This document shows positions 44,354 to 53,812 of a stretch of DNA of 64,000 nt, piece after piece. The number at the start of each line of letters is the position of its first letter. The stretch's first letter is position 1. Below the pieces are notes generated by a model. It saw only the letters and a program-made list of their open reading frames with translations. It searched no databases and was not told where the DNA came from. The stretch is from Salipaludibacillus sp. LMS25. Its GTDB lineage: Bacteria; Bacillota; Bacilli; Bacillales; Salisediminibacteriaceae. A program made the translations under genes and the position numbers. The stretch spans positions 372,001 to 436,000 of the forward strand of contig NZ_CP093299.1 of assembly GCF_024362805.1 (NCBI RefSeq), read 5' to 3'.

Positions 44354-44524
44354 ATGGGGAGATATAACAATGAGGACCCTGAAAAACAGCTAGTACAGTT
44401 TGATTTTCAATATCTTTCTACTGTGAATTCGGACGAGCAAAGTGTCCATATAAAGCTAAACTTCAATCAGTGGGAGTTTTCCTTCATCCCCACTGATTGT
44501 TCGTTTAACTTATGGGACCTTTAG
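44354..44524 (+). pseudogene. Possible gene remnant running into repeat A6
   Basis: A 56-codon open frame (beginning [20 protein letters not shown]) has no ribosome site. Its last third lies inside repeat A6. It may be the truncated start of a mobile-element or other gene. The rest of 43941-44353 holds no convincing gene; a lone AAAAGGGGGTGATGTT site at 44270 precedes a four-codon frame. Confidence 0.2.
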
Positions 44525-44605
44525 GGGCAGTTTATCCCCCACCTAAACGTTTCGACCTTCTTAAGTTTTGAGGGGAGTTTTACTGCCCCTTAAGAGTGGG
44601 ATAAA
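44450..44605 (+). repeat. Interspersed repeat A, copy A6
   Basis: This full-length copy runs ATAAAGCTAAAC to GTGGGATAAA. Its right ATAAA is shared with the left end of the following repeat B copy, so the two elements are abutting. Confidence 0.9.
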
Positions 44606-44707
44606 ACGAACCTTCAATCAGGAAATTAGCGTCCTTTATCTCCCACCTAAATAGAGTGCTCTCTTCTCTTTTTTGCCGAGGAAGGTTTACGGACGGTTAT
44701 CTGTGAT
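44601..44707 (+). repeat. Repeat B copy abutting A6
   Basis: It starts ATAAAACGAACCTTCAATC and then jumps to AGGAAATTAGCGTCC (hairpin 1 lost). It keeps TCTCCCACCTAAATAGAG and ends TTACGGACGGTTATCTGTGAT. Confidence 0.8.
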
Positions 44708-44737
44708 TAAAAAACAGCTGCCCGCTAGGACAACTGC

Positions 44738-45364
44738 TTATTGCTTAACGATTGATTTGATATCATCTACTGTTACATCAAGATCAAAACTGCTTTCTCC
44801 GCTATACATCCTAACGATCTGACCGTCTGGATTTACAAGATAGAATCTCGTTGGATGCATAATATCCTCTTGTTCCGGTAACTTTTGCACTTGTGCTTTC
44901 AAAGAATCTAATACAAGTGAGCTAATGTCTTCAAAGGTATAGCCTGTAATAAAATCCCATGATCCGAAATTTGCTCCATAGGCTTCTCCATAATCGTTCA
45001 AACGTTCTGGCGTATCGAATTCAGGATCAACAGTGAATGATACAATCCTCACATCAATCTCTTCTTTTTCAAGTGCTTGTTGCAGTTCAACCATATTTGG
45101 CGTCATCACCATGCAGACAGTGGGGCAGCGCGTAAAGATGGTTTTCGTTAACCACCACTCTCCCTGTAATGACTCATTTGTCACGTCTTCACCGTCCTGA
45201 TTTACTGCAGCAAAATCTGTGATCTCCCAAGGATCTTCAGCTTGGGTAACATCAATGATCACGTCACTTTGCGTAGAGTCTGACGTATCTTCATATAAAA
45301 AACTACAGCCGCTTATAAATAAGGTGACCGTTATAAGCCCTACAAAAAATAAATGATTCTTCAT
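44738..45364 (-). CDS. SCO1/SenC copper chaperone lipoprotein
   Basis: This 208-residue thioredoxin-fold protein has a lipoprotein signal (LFISGCS, Cys about 20) and the copper-binding motif CPTVC (in TRCPTVCMVMTPNM). A distal His (DIMHPTRF) completes the site. SCO proteins deliver copper to the CuA site of cytochrome c oxidase. It is co-directional with and 17 bases downstream of the CtaG gene, which fits a role in oxidase assembly. Confidence 0.92.
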   Translation of the reverse strand: MKNHLFFVGLITVTLFISGCSFLYEDTSDSTQSDVIIDVTQAEDPWEITDFAAVNQDGEDVTNESLQGEWWLTKTIFTRCPTVCMVMTPNMVELQQALEKEEIDVRIVSFTVDPEFDTPERLNDYGEAYGANFGSWDFITGYTFEDISSLVLDSLKAQVQKLPEQEDIMHPTRFYLVNPDGQIVRMYSGESSFDLDVTVDDIKSIVKQ

Positions 45365-45381
45365 GTGATCCCTCTTTCCAA

Positions 45382-46296
45382 TTAACCTTGGCTTTGGTAC
45401 ATGTCATATTCTTTTATCTCTATTTTAGGCGTCATTTCTCGATCCCGCTTCATCCATATTTTGAACGTATACCCAATCGCTACGCCATATGTCAATTCCT
45501 GAATAATTTTCATCATCGCTCCGCCAAATTGTTGATCGTGATAAGGACTTAATAATGTTAATGATTGTTCTCCTGAAAAAACTTCGAATGGAATCGTCGC
45601 TCCAGGAGGGAGACAATAACTCATAGCAATTGCCCAAGCTGATGCATCTGTATACGTCGCGTACAACGCTGTACCTGAAAAAATAATTAAGGCACATGCA
45701 GGTGTAAATAATACCCCGCTTGCAAACATATAACCAATCCGCTTTAGTTCCGATAAGTTATAGTTTGTTTCAATTCGTGGAATAATGTGCCACCACATGA
45801 GTATAGCTGTTAGCAACATACCATTCTGATACACATTATGCCATCCTTCGTTCGTCATCAAAAAATCGAATGTAAATGGCATATGGTAGAATGAAAAGAC
45901 GGCATTGAAAAGTATGAGACCTAGTATCGGATAACCGAAAACTTTAAAAAATCCACGCACCACGTTGAAACGGGTGAAATATTTAAAAAACCATGAAGGA
46001 ATACCGAGTAATAATAACGGTGGGGCAATGAGATAGACAATTGCCATGGACAACATATGCATACTAAGCATTATATGCCCTAGCACATATAATGGGCCAC
46101 CGAAACCTAAATAAATGGCTAATAATCCTAAATGAAAGTATAATTTTCTACGAGAAGACACCGGTTTCGCATGAGGAAAACGGTCTCTAAATTTAGTGAT
46201 AAGTAACCAATAAATCAAACTTATGCCCATTAAAACAACGATAAGTTCAGGTGTCCATATGGTTCGTGCAGAGAACGTTGAAAAGAATTGTTCCAT
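45382..46296 (-). CDS. ctaG: CtaG, cytochrome c oxidase assembly membrane protein
   Basis: This 304-residue membrane protein of the Caa3_CtaG family has about seven transmembrane segments. Family features include HMLSMAIVYLIAPPLLLLGIP, FYHMPFTFDFLM and CLPPGATIPFEVF. In B. subtilis CtaG is needed for the caa3 oxidase. The sco gene follows in the same unit. The ctaCDEF structural genes are not in the window. Confidence 0.9.
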   Translation of the reverse strand: MEQFFSTFSARTIWTPELIVVLMGISLIYWLLITKFRDRFPHAKPVSSRRKLYFHLGLLAIYLGFGGPLYVLGHIMLSMHMLSMAIVYLIAPPLLLLGIPSWFFKYFTRFNVVRGFFKVFGYPILGLILFNAVFSFYHMPFTFDFLMTNEGWHNVYQNGMLLTAILMWWHIIPRIETNYNLSELKRIGYMFASGVLFTPACALIIFSGTALYATYTDASAWAIAMSYCLPPGATIPFEVFSGEQSLTLLSPYHDQQFGGAMMKIIQELTYGVAIGYTFKIWMKRDREMTPKIEIKEYDMYQSQG

Positions 46297-46493
46297 TTTT
46301 TCTATCCCCTATCATTAGCCTTCTTAATTTTAAAAACTATTTTCATGCTCTCAAAAAAATCGCACACACATATTTTAACATACCTGAAGCATGTTATAGT
46401 ATATTTATAACATGATTATAATGGAAAACATATATTAACTTAAATAGAAACTAGAAGAAAACGATTTTCGCAATTCATGACAGGAGGCTCATA

Positions 46494-47312
46494 ATGGATT
46501 CTCACCTAATCGCCGTTGATCTTGATGGCACTTTACTTACCGATAATAAAACGATATCACAACGAAATCGATCCGTACTTTTTAAAGCAATAGAAGCTGG
46601 ACACAAAGTCGTTATTGCGACAGGGCGGCCATACAGAGCAAGTAAAACTTATTATCAACAGCTGGCGTTAGACAGTCCCATGGTCAATTTTAACGGCGCC
46701 TTTATCCACCACCCGACAGCTCCCGAAACATTCGAAACTATTCATACACCACTTGAAAAAGAAGTTGCTAAGGCTATTATAGAAACATGTGAAACTTTTC
46801 GTGTGAAAAATATGATAGTAGAAGTGATAAATGATTACTATTTAAGATACTTAAATAAGGGGTTTGCTGATGCTTTCACAGTAAGTCAATCACCTTCGAG
46901 CTATGGAAATCTTCAACGATTTTTAACTAAAGATCCTACTTCTTTATTAATACACCCTGAAGACCATCATCACACTCAATTAAGACACTTGTTGTCCGAT
47001 GCACATGCTGAAGTCATTGATCAACGTTCATGGGGTGCTCCTTGGAATGTCATAGAAATAGTAAAATCAGGACTTAATAAAGCGGTTGGACTACAAAAAA
47101 TTGCTGAACATTACCAAATTCCTCAAGAACACATCATTGCATTTGGGGATGAAGATAATGACTTAGAAATGCTTCAATATGCTGGATACGGGGTAGCAAT
47201 GGAAAATGCAATCGAGGAGTTAAAGGGTGTGGCTAACTACCAGACAGACACGAATGAGGAAGATGGAATAGCTGTTTTCCTTGAAGATTTCTTTAATTTT
47301 CAAACGAAATGA
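46494..47312 (+). CDS. Cof-type HAD hydrolase (YwpJ-like)
   Basis: This 272-residue HAD IIB phosphatase has motif I VDLDGTLLTDN, motif II VIATGRPY, a conserved Lys (KSGLNKAVGL) and motif IV AFGDEDNDLEML. Such enzymes dephosphorylate sugar phosphates or flavin-type substrates in the cytosol. It is near an SNF2 helicase as ywpJ is near ywqA in B. subtilis, though two other genes intervene here. The start follows CAGGAGG. Confidence 0.88.
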   Translation: MDSHLIAVDLDGTLLTDNKTISQRNRSVLFKAIEAGHKVVIATGRPYRASKTYYQQLALDSPMVNFNGAFIHHPTAPETFETIHTPLEKEVAKAIIETCETFRVKNMIVEVINDYYLRYLNKGFADAFTVSQSPSSYGNLQRFLTKDPTSLLIHPEDHHHTQLRHLLSDAHAEVIDQRSWGAPWNVIEIVKSGLNKAVGLQKIAEHYQIPQEHIIAFGDEDNDLEMLQYAGYGVAMENAIEELKGVANYQTDTNEEDGIAVFLEDFFNFQTK

Positions 47313-47387
47313 CGCTTTTTTAAGACATCATGACTCAAATGAAAGCTCCATTAACTTCAATCACTAGATTAAAGGAGGAGAACGAGC

Positions 47388-47852
47388 ATGAGAGTTTATA
47401 AAGTGACCAAACCTGCTAATGAAAATGTCATCAATGACATAACTACGTTAATGATGGAACAAATGGAGAGCCTCAGTGTCAACGTAGGAAAAGAAGCTTT
47501 AGCCAACACTATTGCCACCGCTTTAAAAGCACATTCGGGTGCAGAATTTTTTGTTGCTGAAAGTGATAACCTCTTTGTCGGTGCAGCTTTTTTGAATAGT
47601 GGGCTCGGGTTAGATAAAGGCGGTGCTTACATTTGGCTAAATGACCTCTATGTAAAGAAAGACTACAGAAGACAAGGCATTGCTAGAAAGTTATTACTAA
47701 ACGTACTGTATTGGGCAGAACAGCATAAATTCAACGGCATCGAGTTAGAAACAGGTATCAATAATGCCGCTACTAAAAAATTATACAATTCTTTAGGATT
47801 CTATGATATCGTTTCAAAAAGGTACGGACGTACATTAACACGACCTGAATAA
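47388..47852 (+). CDS. GNAT family N-acetyltransferase
   Basis: This 154-residue protein has the acetyl-CoA site RRQGIARKLLL (motif A), preceded by WLNDLYVKKDY, and a C-terminal NNAATKKLYNSLGFYD. It acetylates an unidentified amine in the cytosol. Strong AAAGGAGGAGAACG ribosome site; 75 bases downstream of the HAD gene, probably co-transcribed. Confidence 0.88.
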   Translation: MRVYKVTKPANENVINDITTLMMEQMESLSVNVGKEALANTIATALKAHSGAEFFVAESDNLFVGAAFLNSGLGLDKGGAYIWLNDLYVKKDYRRQGIARKLLLNVLYWAEQHKFNGIELETGINNAATKKLYNSLGFYDIVSKRYGRTLTRPE

Positions 47853-47895
47853 GTTCACCGTTTTATCACCTTCTTTTTATTAACTAAAAGCAAAA

Positions 47896-47922
47896 CAGCC
47901 GGTTTCCCTAAAGAACCGGCTG
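47896..47922 (-). terminator. Terminator of the NifU-like gene
   Basis: CAGCCGGTT pairs with AACCGGCTG; on the minus strand it is followed by TTTTGCTTTTAG. Repeat B lies between it and the gene end. Confidence 0.7.
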
Positions 47923-47933
47923 CGTAATCCCTC

Positions 47934-48039
47934 ATAAGGCGAACATCAATCAGGACATTAGTGTCCGTTATCTCCCGCGTAAATAATTTATCTCTGCTCT
48001 CTATTTTGACGGGAGTTTTACGGACGGTTATTTGTTATA
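47934..48039 (+). repeat. Repeat B copy at the end of the NifU-like gene
   Basis: It starts ATAAGGCGAACATCAATCAG, lacks hairpin 1, has GACATTAGTGTCCGTTATCTC and the hairpin-2 arms, and ends TTACGGACGGTTATTTG. The minus-strand gene's stop codon (48030-48028) lies in it. Confidence 0.8.
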
Positions 48040-48300
48040 AACGCTTGTAAAAACAGCTTCAATTTTAGGTAGCAAAGAATCCCAATCTGCATCCATCTCC
48101 TTGTTAACAGTTACAAAATCCTGAAAACCAAAGATATTGTCTACCCCTTCTAGAGCTAGTAGCTCTTTTGCTAACGCGTGCTCCGGCTCATCACCTTTTT
48201 TGAATGACGCACTGCCAGACCCTTCAAAAAGCACTTGGTTTGCTGTAAACTTCATTGCATTTGGATTAGGTGTCGGTTCACCTCTAACTTCAATTGCCAT
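48028..48300 (-). CDS. NifU N-terminal domain-like (Nfu_N) protein
   Basis: This 90-residue protein of the Nfu_N/virulence-factor family has the hallmark EPTPNPNAMKFTAN and GVDNIFGFQDFVTVNK. It lacks the C-terminal Nfu CxxC domain, so direct Fe-S carriage is not supported. The start at 48300 follows GAGGAGG; a longer frame to 48378 has no ribosome site. The final residues and stop are encoded by a repeat B end, so the natural terminus may have been replaced. Confidence 0.8.
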   Translation of the reverse strand: MAIEVRGEPTPNPNAMKFTANQVLFEGSGSASFKKGDEPEHALAKELLALEGVDNIFGFQDFVTVNKEMDADWDSLLPKIEAVFTSVYNK

Positions 48301-48460
48301 CGTGATACCTCCTCTATATGTAAGTGAATTTATTTTAACACGTTTACTAGCGACTTTAAAAGCGCCAGCCTTCTCCATGATTTATTTATCTTTTTTATAT
48401 TCATACACGTGCCTACTTTCTCTCAAAACAGCTGAAAAAAAACCAGCGGTCATGAGACAG

Positions 48461-49069
48461 CTAGTATAATGAGCTTTGAACTTTGTTTTTAATATTATTT
48501 TTGTTTTTCACAAGATCTGAGAGCAGATGTTTTAACGTATTCACACGCTGCCTGTCTCCTTTATCAATGGCTTCTTTTAATTCCATTAAGTAATAATCAA
48601 TTTCACCGTTTACTACAAATTGTTCAACAGAAGGATCAACACCTTTGTGTTTGTGTTTGGATTTTAGAGAGCCTGATGAACTCATGTCCACACCTCCCTC
48701 TGTTCTCAAAACTGATACAATTTTTCCGTGGTCGTAGTAACTTACACAATGCATACCAGCACCCGATGTTCTCACGATGCCACTTCCTTCACAATCCGTC
48801 ATTAAATCCTCCAAAGTTAAGGCTAATTCTTCAGTGGTCACTTCTAGTTCTTTCACATTCACAATCGTATTTTTTTCGTTTTCTAGCAGCATAGGAATAT
48901 GAATCTCCTCATCTGTGGTATGAATAACAAGCTCAATGCCATCCTCATCATGACGCCACGTTAGCCGATAGTTAGAGGCTAGTAATTTATGGATAAATGT
49001 TTTCAGTACTGGGCGTGGTAACGCCATTTCAATATCTTTAAAGTAAGCCCGGAACAATGATTGACTCAT
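48461..49069 (-). CDS. Uncharacterised protein with IDEAL-like C-terminus
   Basis: This soluble protein of about 202 residues is acidic in the middle. The C-terminal part (YYLMELKEAIDKGDRQRVNTL) resembles the IDEAL motif of Bacillus regulatory proteins; that is a pattern match by eye. The start is at 49069, where AAAGGAG precedes ATG; a longer frame to 49249 would run into the divergent gene's promoter. It is divergent from the SNF2 pair. Confidence 0.55.
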   Translation of the reverse strand: MSQSLFRAYFKDIEMALPRPVLKTFIHKLLASNYRLTWRHDEDGIELVIHTTDEEIHIPMLLENEKNTIVNVKELEVTTEELALTLEDLMTDCEGSGIVRTSGAGMHCVSYYDHGKIVSVLRTEGGVDMSSSGSLKSKHKHKGVDPSVEQFVVNGEIDYYLMELKEAIDKGDRQRVNTLKHLLSDLVKNKNNIKNKVQSSLY

Positions 49070-49174
49070 GTAATTGCTCCTTTCATTCTTCTTAGTTGTC
49101 ATTCCCTTTCCTGTTTGTGTAATACCTATTTTATGATCACACTTGAAAAAAAGACATCTATTTTTAAATAATAT

Positions 49175-49203
49175 TTGTTCCCCTATTCTTAACCTTGTAC
49201 AAT
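49175..49203 (+). promoter_or_regulatory. Promoter of the SNF2 helicase operon
   Basis: TTGTTC (49175-49180), a 17-base spacer and TACAAT (49198-49203) with an upstream TG form a sigma-A promoter. Its position shows that the gene must start downstream, at ATG 49237, rather than at the in-frame TTG at 49195. Confidence 0.75.
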
Positions 49204-49236
49204 AGAAGCACGGATCGAATGAAGAAGGTGATAAAC

Positions 49237-50199
49237 ATGACTGGCCCACATCTTACGTTTTTATCTTGCACAGAAGATGAAGCGATTAAAAACTATATAA
49301 CTGAATTTAGTGAGCGTTGGGTTGCTAACCCTCACATTCAATTCGAGTTTCATCAATGGATGAAGAATTTACTTAACCACTATTCTAAACGAGTCGCTTC
49401 TTCCACCTGGACAAGTGATGAACACTGCCTCTTAATTATCCTCTCGAGTTTTATAGGATTAAGAAGTTGTCTCGTTAAACAAGGGTTTTACTCGTTTAGA
49501 AAAAAAGAAACAGAAAACATGCTACGATCATTTTTGGAACAATTTAATCAAGACCTCTTAACTAACGATATAAAAGACAATCAATATGCAGATGTCCTTC
49601 AAGAATGCCAACGTTTTTTTTCTTCAGTTTTCATGCCTTATACAAAATTGAATGACCAGGCAGAGAACGTAGAAAGTATTGAAGCATGGGCGAGAATGTG
49701 GTTAACACGACCACACTTCACGAAATATAAAGCTTATTTTAATCAACTTTCGACCATTCAAACTAAACAATCCTTAAAACATATTGTTATGACGGAACTC
49801 GTTCAACAGCAACATCATCCTCCAACTCGACGGACGTTATTCCAAATTCTTGGCTTTCATAAAGAGTTCGAAACTGCTCTAACATTGTGGAAACAGACTC
49901 ACAATGAGCTTTTCCCCATGAGTTTTGAGGAGAAACAGCTGCTGGATACCATTGCTGAAGAAGAGACAGAACTCATCATCCCTTTTTATATACACGGGAT
50001 CGAACAGCTTATTGAAAAAAAATCTTCGTCTACTTATAAACTAGCCTTCAGTTTACTAAGCGAACTATATCATTATATGCTTAAACTCAAAAAGGAGGAG
50101 CAGTTTACGTTATTTATTACCTTATTATCTAAAAAATATAAACGCTACACTGCTTTCCACGAGGAGTTGACATCACTTGCAAATACCTTTACTTGTTAA
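49237..50199 (+). CDS. Uncharacterised partner protein of the SNF2 helicase
   Basis: This protein of about 320 residues is helical and rich in aromatic and charged residues. It overlaps the SNF2 gene by 23 bases, so both are translated together. B. subtilis has ywqB next to the SNF2 gene ywqA, with a SWIM zinc finger. Here I see no C-x-C...C-x-H SWIM motif, so orthology is doubtful or only the C-terminal part is related. Start from AAGGTG 6 bases before ATG. Confidence 0.6.
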   Translation: MTGPHLTFLSCTEDEAIKNYITEFSERWVANPHIQFEFHQWMKNLLNHYSKRVASSTWTSDEHCLLIILSSFIGLRSCLVKQGFYSFRKKETENMLRSFLEQFNQDLLTNDIKDNQYADVLQECQRFFSSVFMPYTKLNDQAENVESIEAWARMWLTRPHFTKYKAYFNQLSTIQTKQSLKHIVMTELVQQQHHPPTRRTLFQILGFHKEFETALTLWKQTHNELFPMSFEEKQLLDTIAEEETELIIPFYIHGIEQLIEKKSSSTYKLAFSLLSELYHYMLKLKKEEQFTLFITLLSKKYKRYTAFHEELTSLANTFTC

Positions 50200-53080
50200 A
50201 CAAAGTAGGCTTACATGTGTGCCCATCCATGAAACACAGCCTATTAATGGGCTTTTAATTTTATGTCTTCCCTCTCCTAACAAAATAGAAACGCGTGGTG
50301 GAAAACCTTCTATGCTTCGGCTAAAGCAACAATTGTTCTTTTCTCAACCCCCATCTTTTTACGGGGTCTCATTTAATCTTGTTCCTGTGCCTTCTTCCTA
50401 TTCTGCTCAATCAGCCTTGGATGAAGCTATTTGGATACCAACTGACTCTTTGCATAACATAGCAGAGATTGAAGAAGCTGAACTTCCCTTTCAATTAGAT
50501 GGCGTATTTTCCCATTTTATTTTACTAATGAAGGATATTGTGACCGCCATCTCTCCTTTAACTGTTTATCCATCTAGGGAAGGGACGTGGTGGTTTACTG
50601 AAGAACTAGATTTGAAGATTAACATGTTCTTATTACGCCATGCTGAATTTAACAAAACTAGCAGCACCGAGCTAAAATCCGTCCTATGTGACTGGCTACA
50701 AGTATATTTATCTTGTTCCTTTCATTTTAAAGAAGAATTAGCACTCTATCGTAAAACATTGACAATGCAACTTTCTAACAAGAACACTATTCAAAGTTGG
50801 CTGAACGCTCTTGGTGATCCTGCATTAGGGGCACCTATAGCTGAACAGTTATATCCTATGTGTATGAGATATTGGAACGGTACGACACCAGAACCTTTTC
50901 AGTTGCAACTTGCTTTAGAAGCACCTCATTCTTCTGAAGGAGATTGGAAACTCATTTGGTACATTAAAGAGTGGAAGTCAGGCCTTCACAGTAAGCTAAG
51001 TGATATCGTAGAAGGCACCCATTCTTTACGTCAAAATCCTGTTCCATGGCTAAAAAATGAACTAAAAAAAATAACTCAGGATATCTATCCTCTTTCTTTA
51101 AGTGATACGAGCACTCATGCCTTTTATATCCCCCATGAAAAGGTCAGTTTATTTTTGTTAGAGGACATTGACAAGTTAGAAGACAACGGTGTCACTATGT
51201 TAATACCTGACAAATTGATAAAGCACGCAATACCACACGCTACTGCTTACGTGTCCGTCGACATACACGAGGCAAAACACGAGCCTTATACTCCTTGGAT
51301 AAAAAATCACGTCTCATGGGAACTGATGATAGGAGATATTCCGTTAGAAGAAAAGACGTTTAGACAACTTGTTGCCGAACAGCGGCAGCTTCTATATATC
51401 AATCATCAATGGGTGATGTGGAGTGCAGATGTGGCAAATCAATTGCTAAACTATATCGATCACACACATGCGAGTACAGATTTTTCCTTCACAGATGCTA
51501 TAAGACGAGTTTTTAATGCTCCCTCGAGTGAAAAAGATGACGAACAGACTAACCCATTTGTTACTTGGAAACTAACAGAAAAAACGAAAAGTACACTAGC
51601 TAAACAACAGGGGAAGCTCCGACATTTTATATCAAAAGAATGGTTATCCCTATTAAAACCTTATCAGCAAACAGGGGTTGATTGGCTACTTAATATGAGA
51701 GAACTTCAGTTGGGGTGCTGTCTTGCGGATGACATGGGCTTAGGGAAAACAATCCAAGTTATTTCTTACTTAGATACGTTACTTTCACACACGTCTGACA
51801 CCAAGGTTACTTCTCCCTTTCTTATATTGTGTCCATCAAGTTTAATTTACCATTGGGAAAAAGAACTGCAGACGTTCGCAAGCCATTTAAACGTATATGT
51901 CCACAGCGGACCTTCAAGGGAGAGAGAAGACAAATTCGCCCGTTTTATCGCTTCTTCACACATTGTCATTTGCTCCTATGCTGTAGCTGTTAGAGATAGC
52001 ATGCTATTCACGGCACATACATGGGGGGCCTGTATTTGTGACGAGGCACAAATGATTAAAAATAGCCGTACAAAACAGAGGCGCACCGTTAAATCGCTCC
52101 TAGCACATCATCTCATTGCCTTAACGGGCACGCCTATTGAGAATCATCCAAGTGAAATATGGAGTTTAATGGATTTATTAGTACCTGGTTTACTTAAAGA
52201 TGAGACGACGTTTAATAAACAATTCATTCATTCTGCTAATAACCATGAGAGAGGAGAACGGTTAGAAAAACTCCGCATGCTTATTCGCCCATTTATCTTA
52301 AGGCGTACAAAGGAGGAATTTTCGTCCACATGGCAACTTCCTAAAAAAGTCGCCCACACTTATTCTGTTCAGCTAACATCAGAGCAGACAGTCCTTTACA
52401 AAGCTGTACTGGATGACTGGAAAGAAATCTCGTTAGATTTGCCAGACCATGCTCACCGTGCGATGATTTTCAAAACGATGACTAAGTTAAAGCAAATTTG
52501 TAATCATCCTGGCCAGCTTGTAAAAGACCGCCTTCAAACCATGTATGAAAAAAAGCGTTCTTACAAGTGGGATAAAGCGGTTGACTTGCTAGAACAGTGG
52601 ATCGGAACTGGCAAGCGAGGTCTAATATTTACACAATATCGTTTTATAGGGGAACTTTTTCAAGCATATGCTAAATCAACGTGGCAACTCGACATCCCTT
52701 TTTTCCATGGAGGGCTTTCTTCTACTAGTAGACGTCACATGATTGAAAAGTTCCAAACAAGACAATCAGCCCCCATCATGGTTATTTCATTAAGGGCAGG
52801 GGGATTTGGTTTAAATTTAACTGAAGCAACAGAAGTTTTGCATTATGACCGCTGGTGGAATCCGGCAGTTGAGGCACAAGCCACTGATAGAGTGCATAGA
52901 ATCGGACAACAACATACCGTTACTAGTCATACGATCATAATTAAAGGGACGATTGAAGAACGAATTGATACTCTCATTAATGAGAAAAAAAAGCTTCAAC
53001 AAGCCGTTTTAGATGGGAGGCCATTACCAATATGGCATTTGACTAACGAAGAATTAACAGAGCTATTTTCTTTAAATTAA
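50177..53080 (+). CDS. SNF2-family DEAD-like helicase (YwqA-like)
   Basis: This 967-residue Swi2/Snf2 ATPase has an N-terminal bacterial SNF2-associated domain (about 1-470), then the ATPase core. It has motif I ADDMGLGKTIQ, Ia LILCPSSLIYHWEKEL, motif II DEAQ in ICDEAQMIKNS, motif III LTGTPIENHPSE, and the second lobe GLIFTQYR, motif V SLRAGGFGLNLTEA and motif VI ATDRVHRIGQ. It should move on double-stranded DNA and remodel bound proteins, for example RNA polymerase. The start is TTG 50177, 10 bases after GAGGAG, overlapping the upstream gene. Confidence 0.92.
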   Translation: MQIPLLVKQSRLTCVPIHETQPINGLLILCLPSPNKIETRGGKPSMLRLKQQLFFSQPPSFYGVSFNLVPVPSSYSAQSALDEAIWIPTDSLHNIAEIEEAELPFQLDGVFSHFILLMKDIVTAISPLTVYPSREGTWWFTEELDLKINMFLLRHAEFNKTSSTELKSVLCDWLQVYLSCSFHFKEELALYRKTLTMQLSNKNTIQSWLNALGDPALGAPIAEQLYPMCMRYWNGTTPEPFQLQLALEAPHSSEGDWKLIWYIKEWKSGLHSKLSDIVEGTHSLRQNPVPWLKNELKKITQDIYPLSLSDTSTHAFYIPHEKVSLFLLEDIDKLEDNGVTMLIPDKLIKHAIPHATAYVSVDIHEAKHEPYTPWIKNHVSWELMIGDIPLEEKTFRQLVAEQRQLLYINHQWVMWSADVANQLLNYIDHTHASTDFSFTDAIRRVFNAPSSEKDDEQTNPFVTWKLTEKTKSTLAKQQGKLRHFISKEWLSLLKPYQQTGVDWLLNMRELQLGCCLADDMGLGKTIQVISYLDTLLSHTSDTKVTSPFLILCPSSLIYHWEKELQTFASHLNVYVHSGPSREREDKFARFIASSHIVICSYAVAVRDSMLFTAHTWGACICDEAQMIKNSRTKQRRTVKSLLAHHLIALTGTPIENHPSEIWSLMDLLVPGLLKDETTFNKQFIHSANNHERGERLEKLRMLIRPFILRRTKEEFSSTWQLPKKVAHTYSVQLTSEQTVLYKAVLDDWKEISLDLPDHAHRAMIFKTMTKLKQICNHPGQLVKDRLQTMYEKKRSYKWDKAVDLLEQWIGTGKRGLIFTQYRFIGELFQAYAKSTWQLDIPFFHGGLSSTSRRHMIEKFQTRQSAPIMVISLRAGGFGLNLTEATEVLHYDRWWNPAVEAQATDRVHRIGQQHTVTSHTIIIKGTIEERIDTLINEKKKLQQAVLDGRPLPIWHLTNEELTELFSLN

Positions 53081-53273
53081 TGATTATCAAGACGTTCCTC
53101 TACAACAGCGCCCTATCATATTGACATTTATTATGAACAGATCCATAGAAAGAATTATAGAAGTATTTCACACCCGTATGTTTCAAAAAAACACCTGCAC
53201 CTGATAACGTTGGTACGAATAATTATTGGAATGAATATCCCAATTGAATATCCAACGCGAAAAACGAACAATG

Positions 53274-53431
53274 ATAAAGCTAAGCTTCAATCAGTGGGAG
53301 TTTTCCTTCATCCCCCACTGATTGTTCGTTTAACTTATGGGACCTTTAGGGGCAGTTTACCCCCACCTAAACGTTTCGACCTTCTCAAGTTTTGAGGTGG
53401 GGGTTTTACAGCCCCTTAAAAGTGGGATAAA
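53274..53431 (+). repeat. Interspersed repeat A, copy A7
   Basis: This full-length copy runs ATAAAGCTAAGC to GTGGGATAAA. It sits in the 53081-53812 gap together with repeat D3; I see no gene in the remainder. Confidence 0.9.
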
Positions 53432-53479
53432 CAGTACCAGACTGTGTATTCGCTTTAGTTGGATGGAAAATATTGATGA

Positions 53480-53557
53480 TTAGATGTCGTCTCGACGACG
53501 CCTGATTAAAAGTCGCCACCTACGCTACTATAACCTTAAAACATTTAAGGATTAACT
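53480..53557. repeat. Interspersed repeat D, copy D3
   Basis: It shares GATGTCGTCTCGACG, GCCTGATTAAAAG, CGCCACCTACGCTACTATAA and CCTTAAAACATTTAAGGATT with D1/D2; the hairpin part is shortened. Confidence 0.5.
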
Positions 53558-53812
53558 GAGTGATTAGTGACGAGATAAAGCTCTCGTCCATATGCCAACA
53601 GATGATAAATGTATTTTGCTATTTACACTCTTGACTGCCATCACTAGTTCAAGGATTAAGCCTCATAGACGTTGCGATACCTTATTCCTTAGAAGAAAGA
53701 TAAGTATCTTCACACGCGTAAAAACCATTTGAGTGAGATGCATAAAAATAAGACGAGAGTCAAGTATCTCGTCTTAATGTATATAGTTTAGATATTATTT
53801 CTTTCTTCTCTT

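Noticed and set aside
49195..49236. Upstream TTG start for the SNF2 partner gene
   Set aside because: The TTG overlaps the -10 element TACAAT of the predicted promoter.
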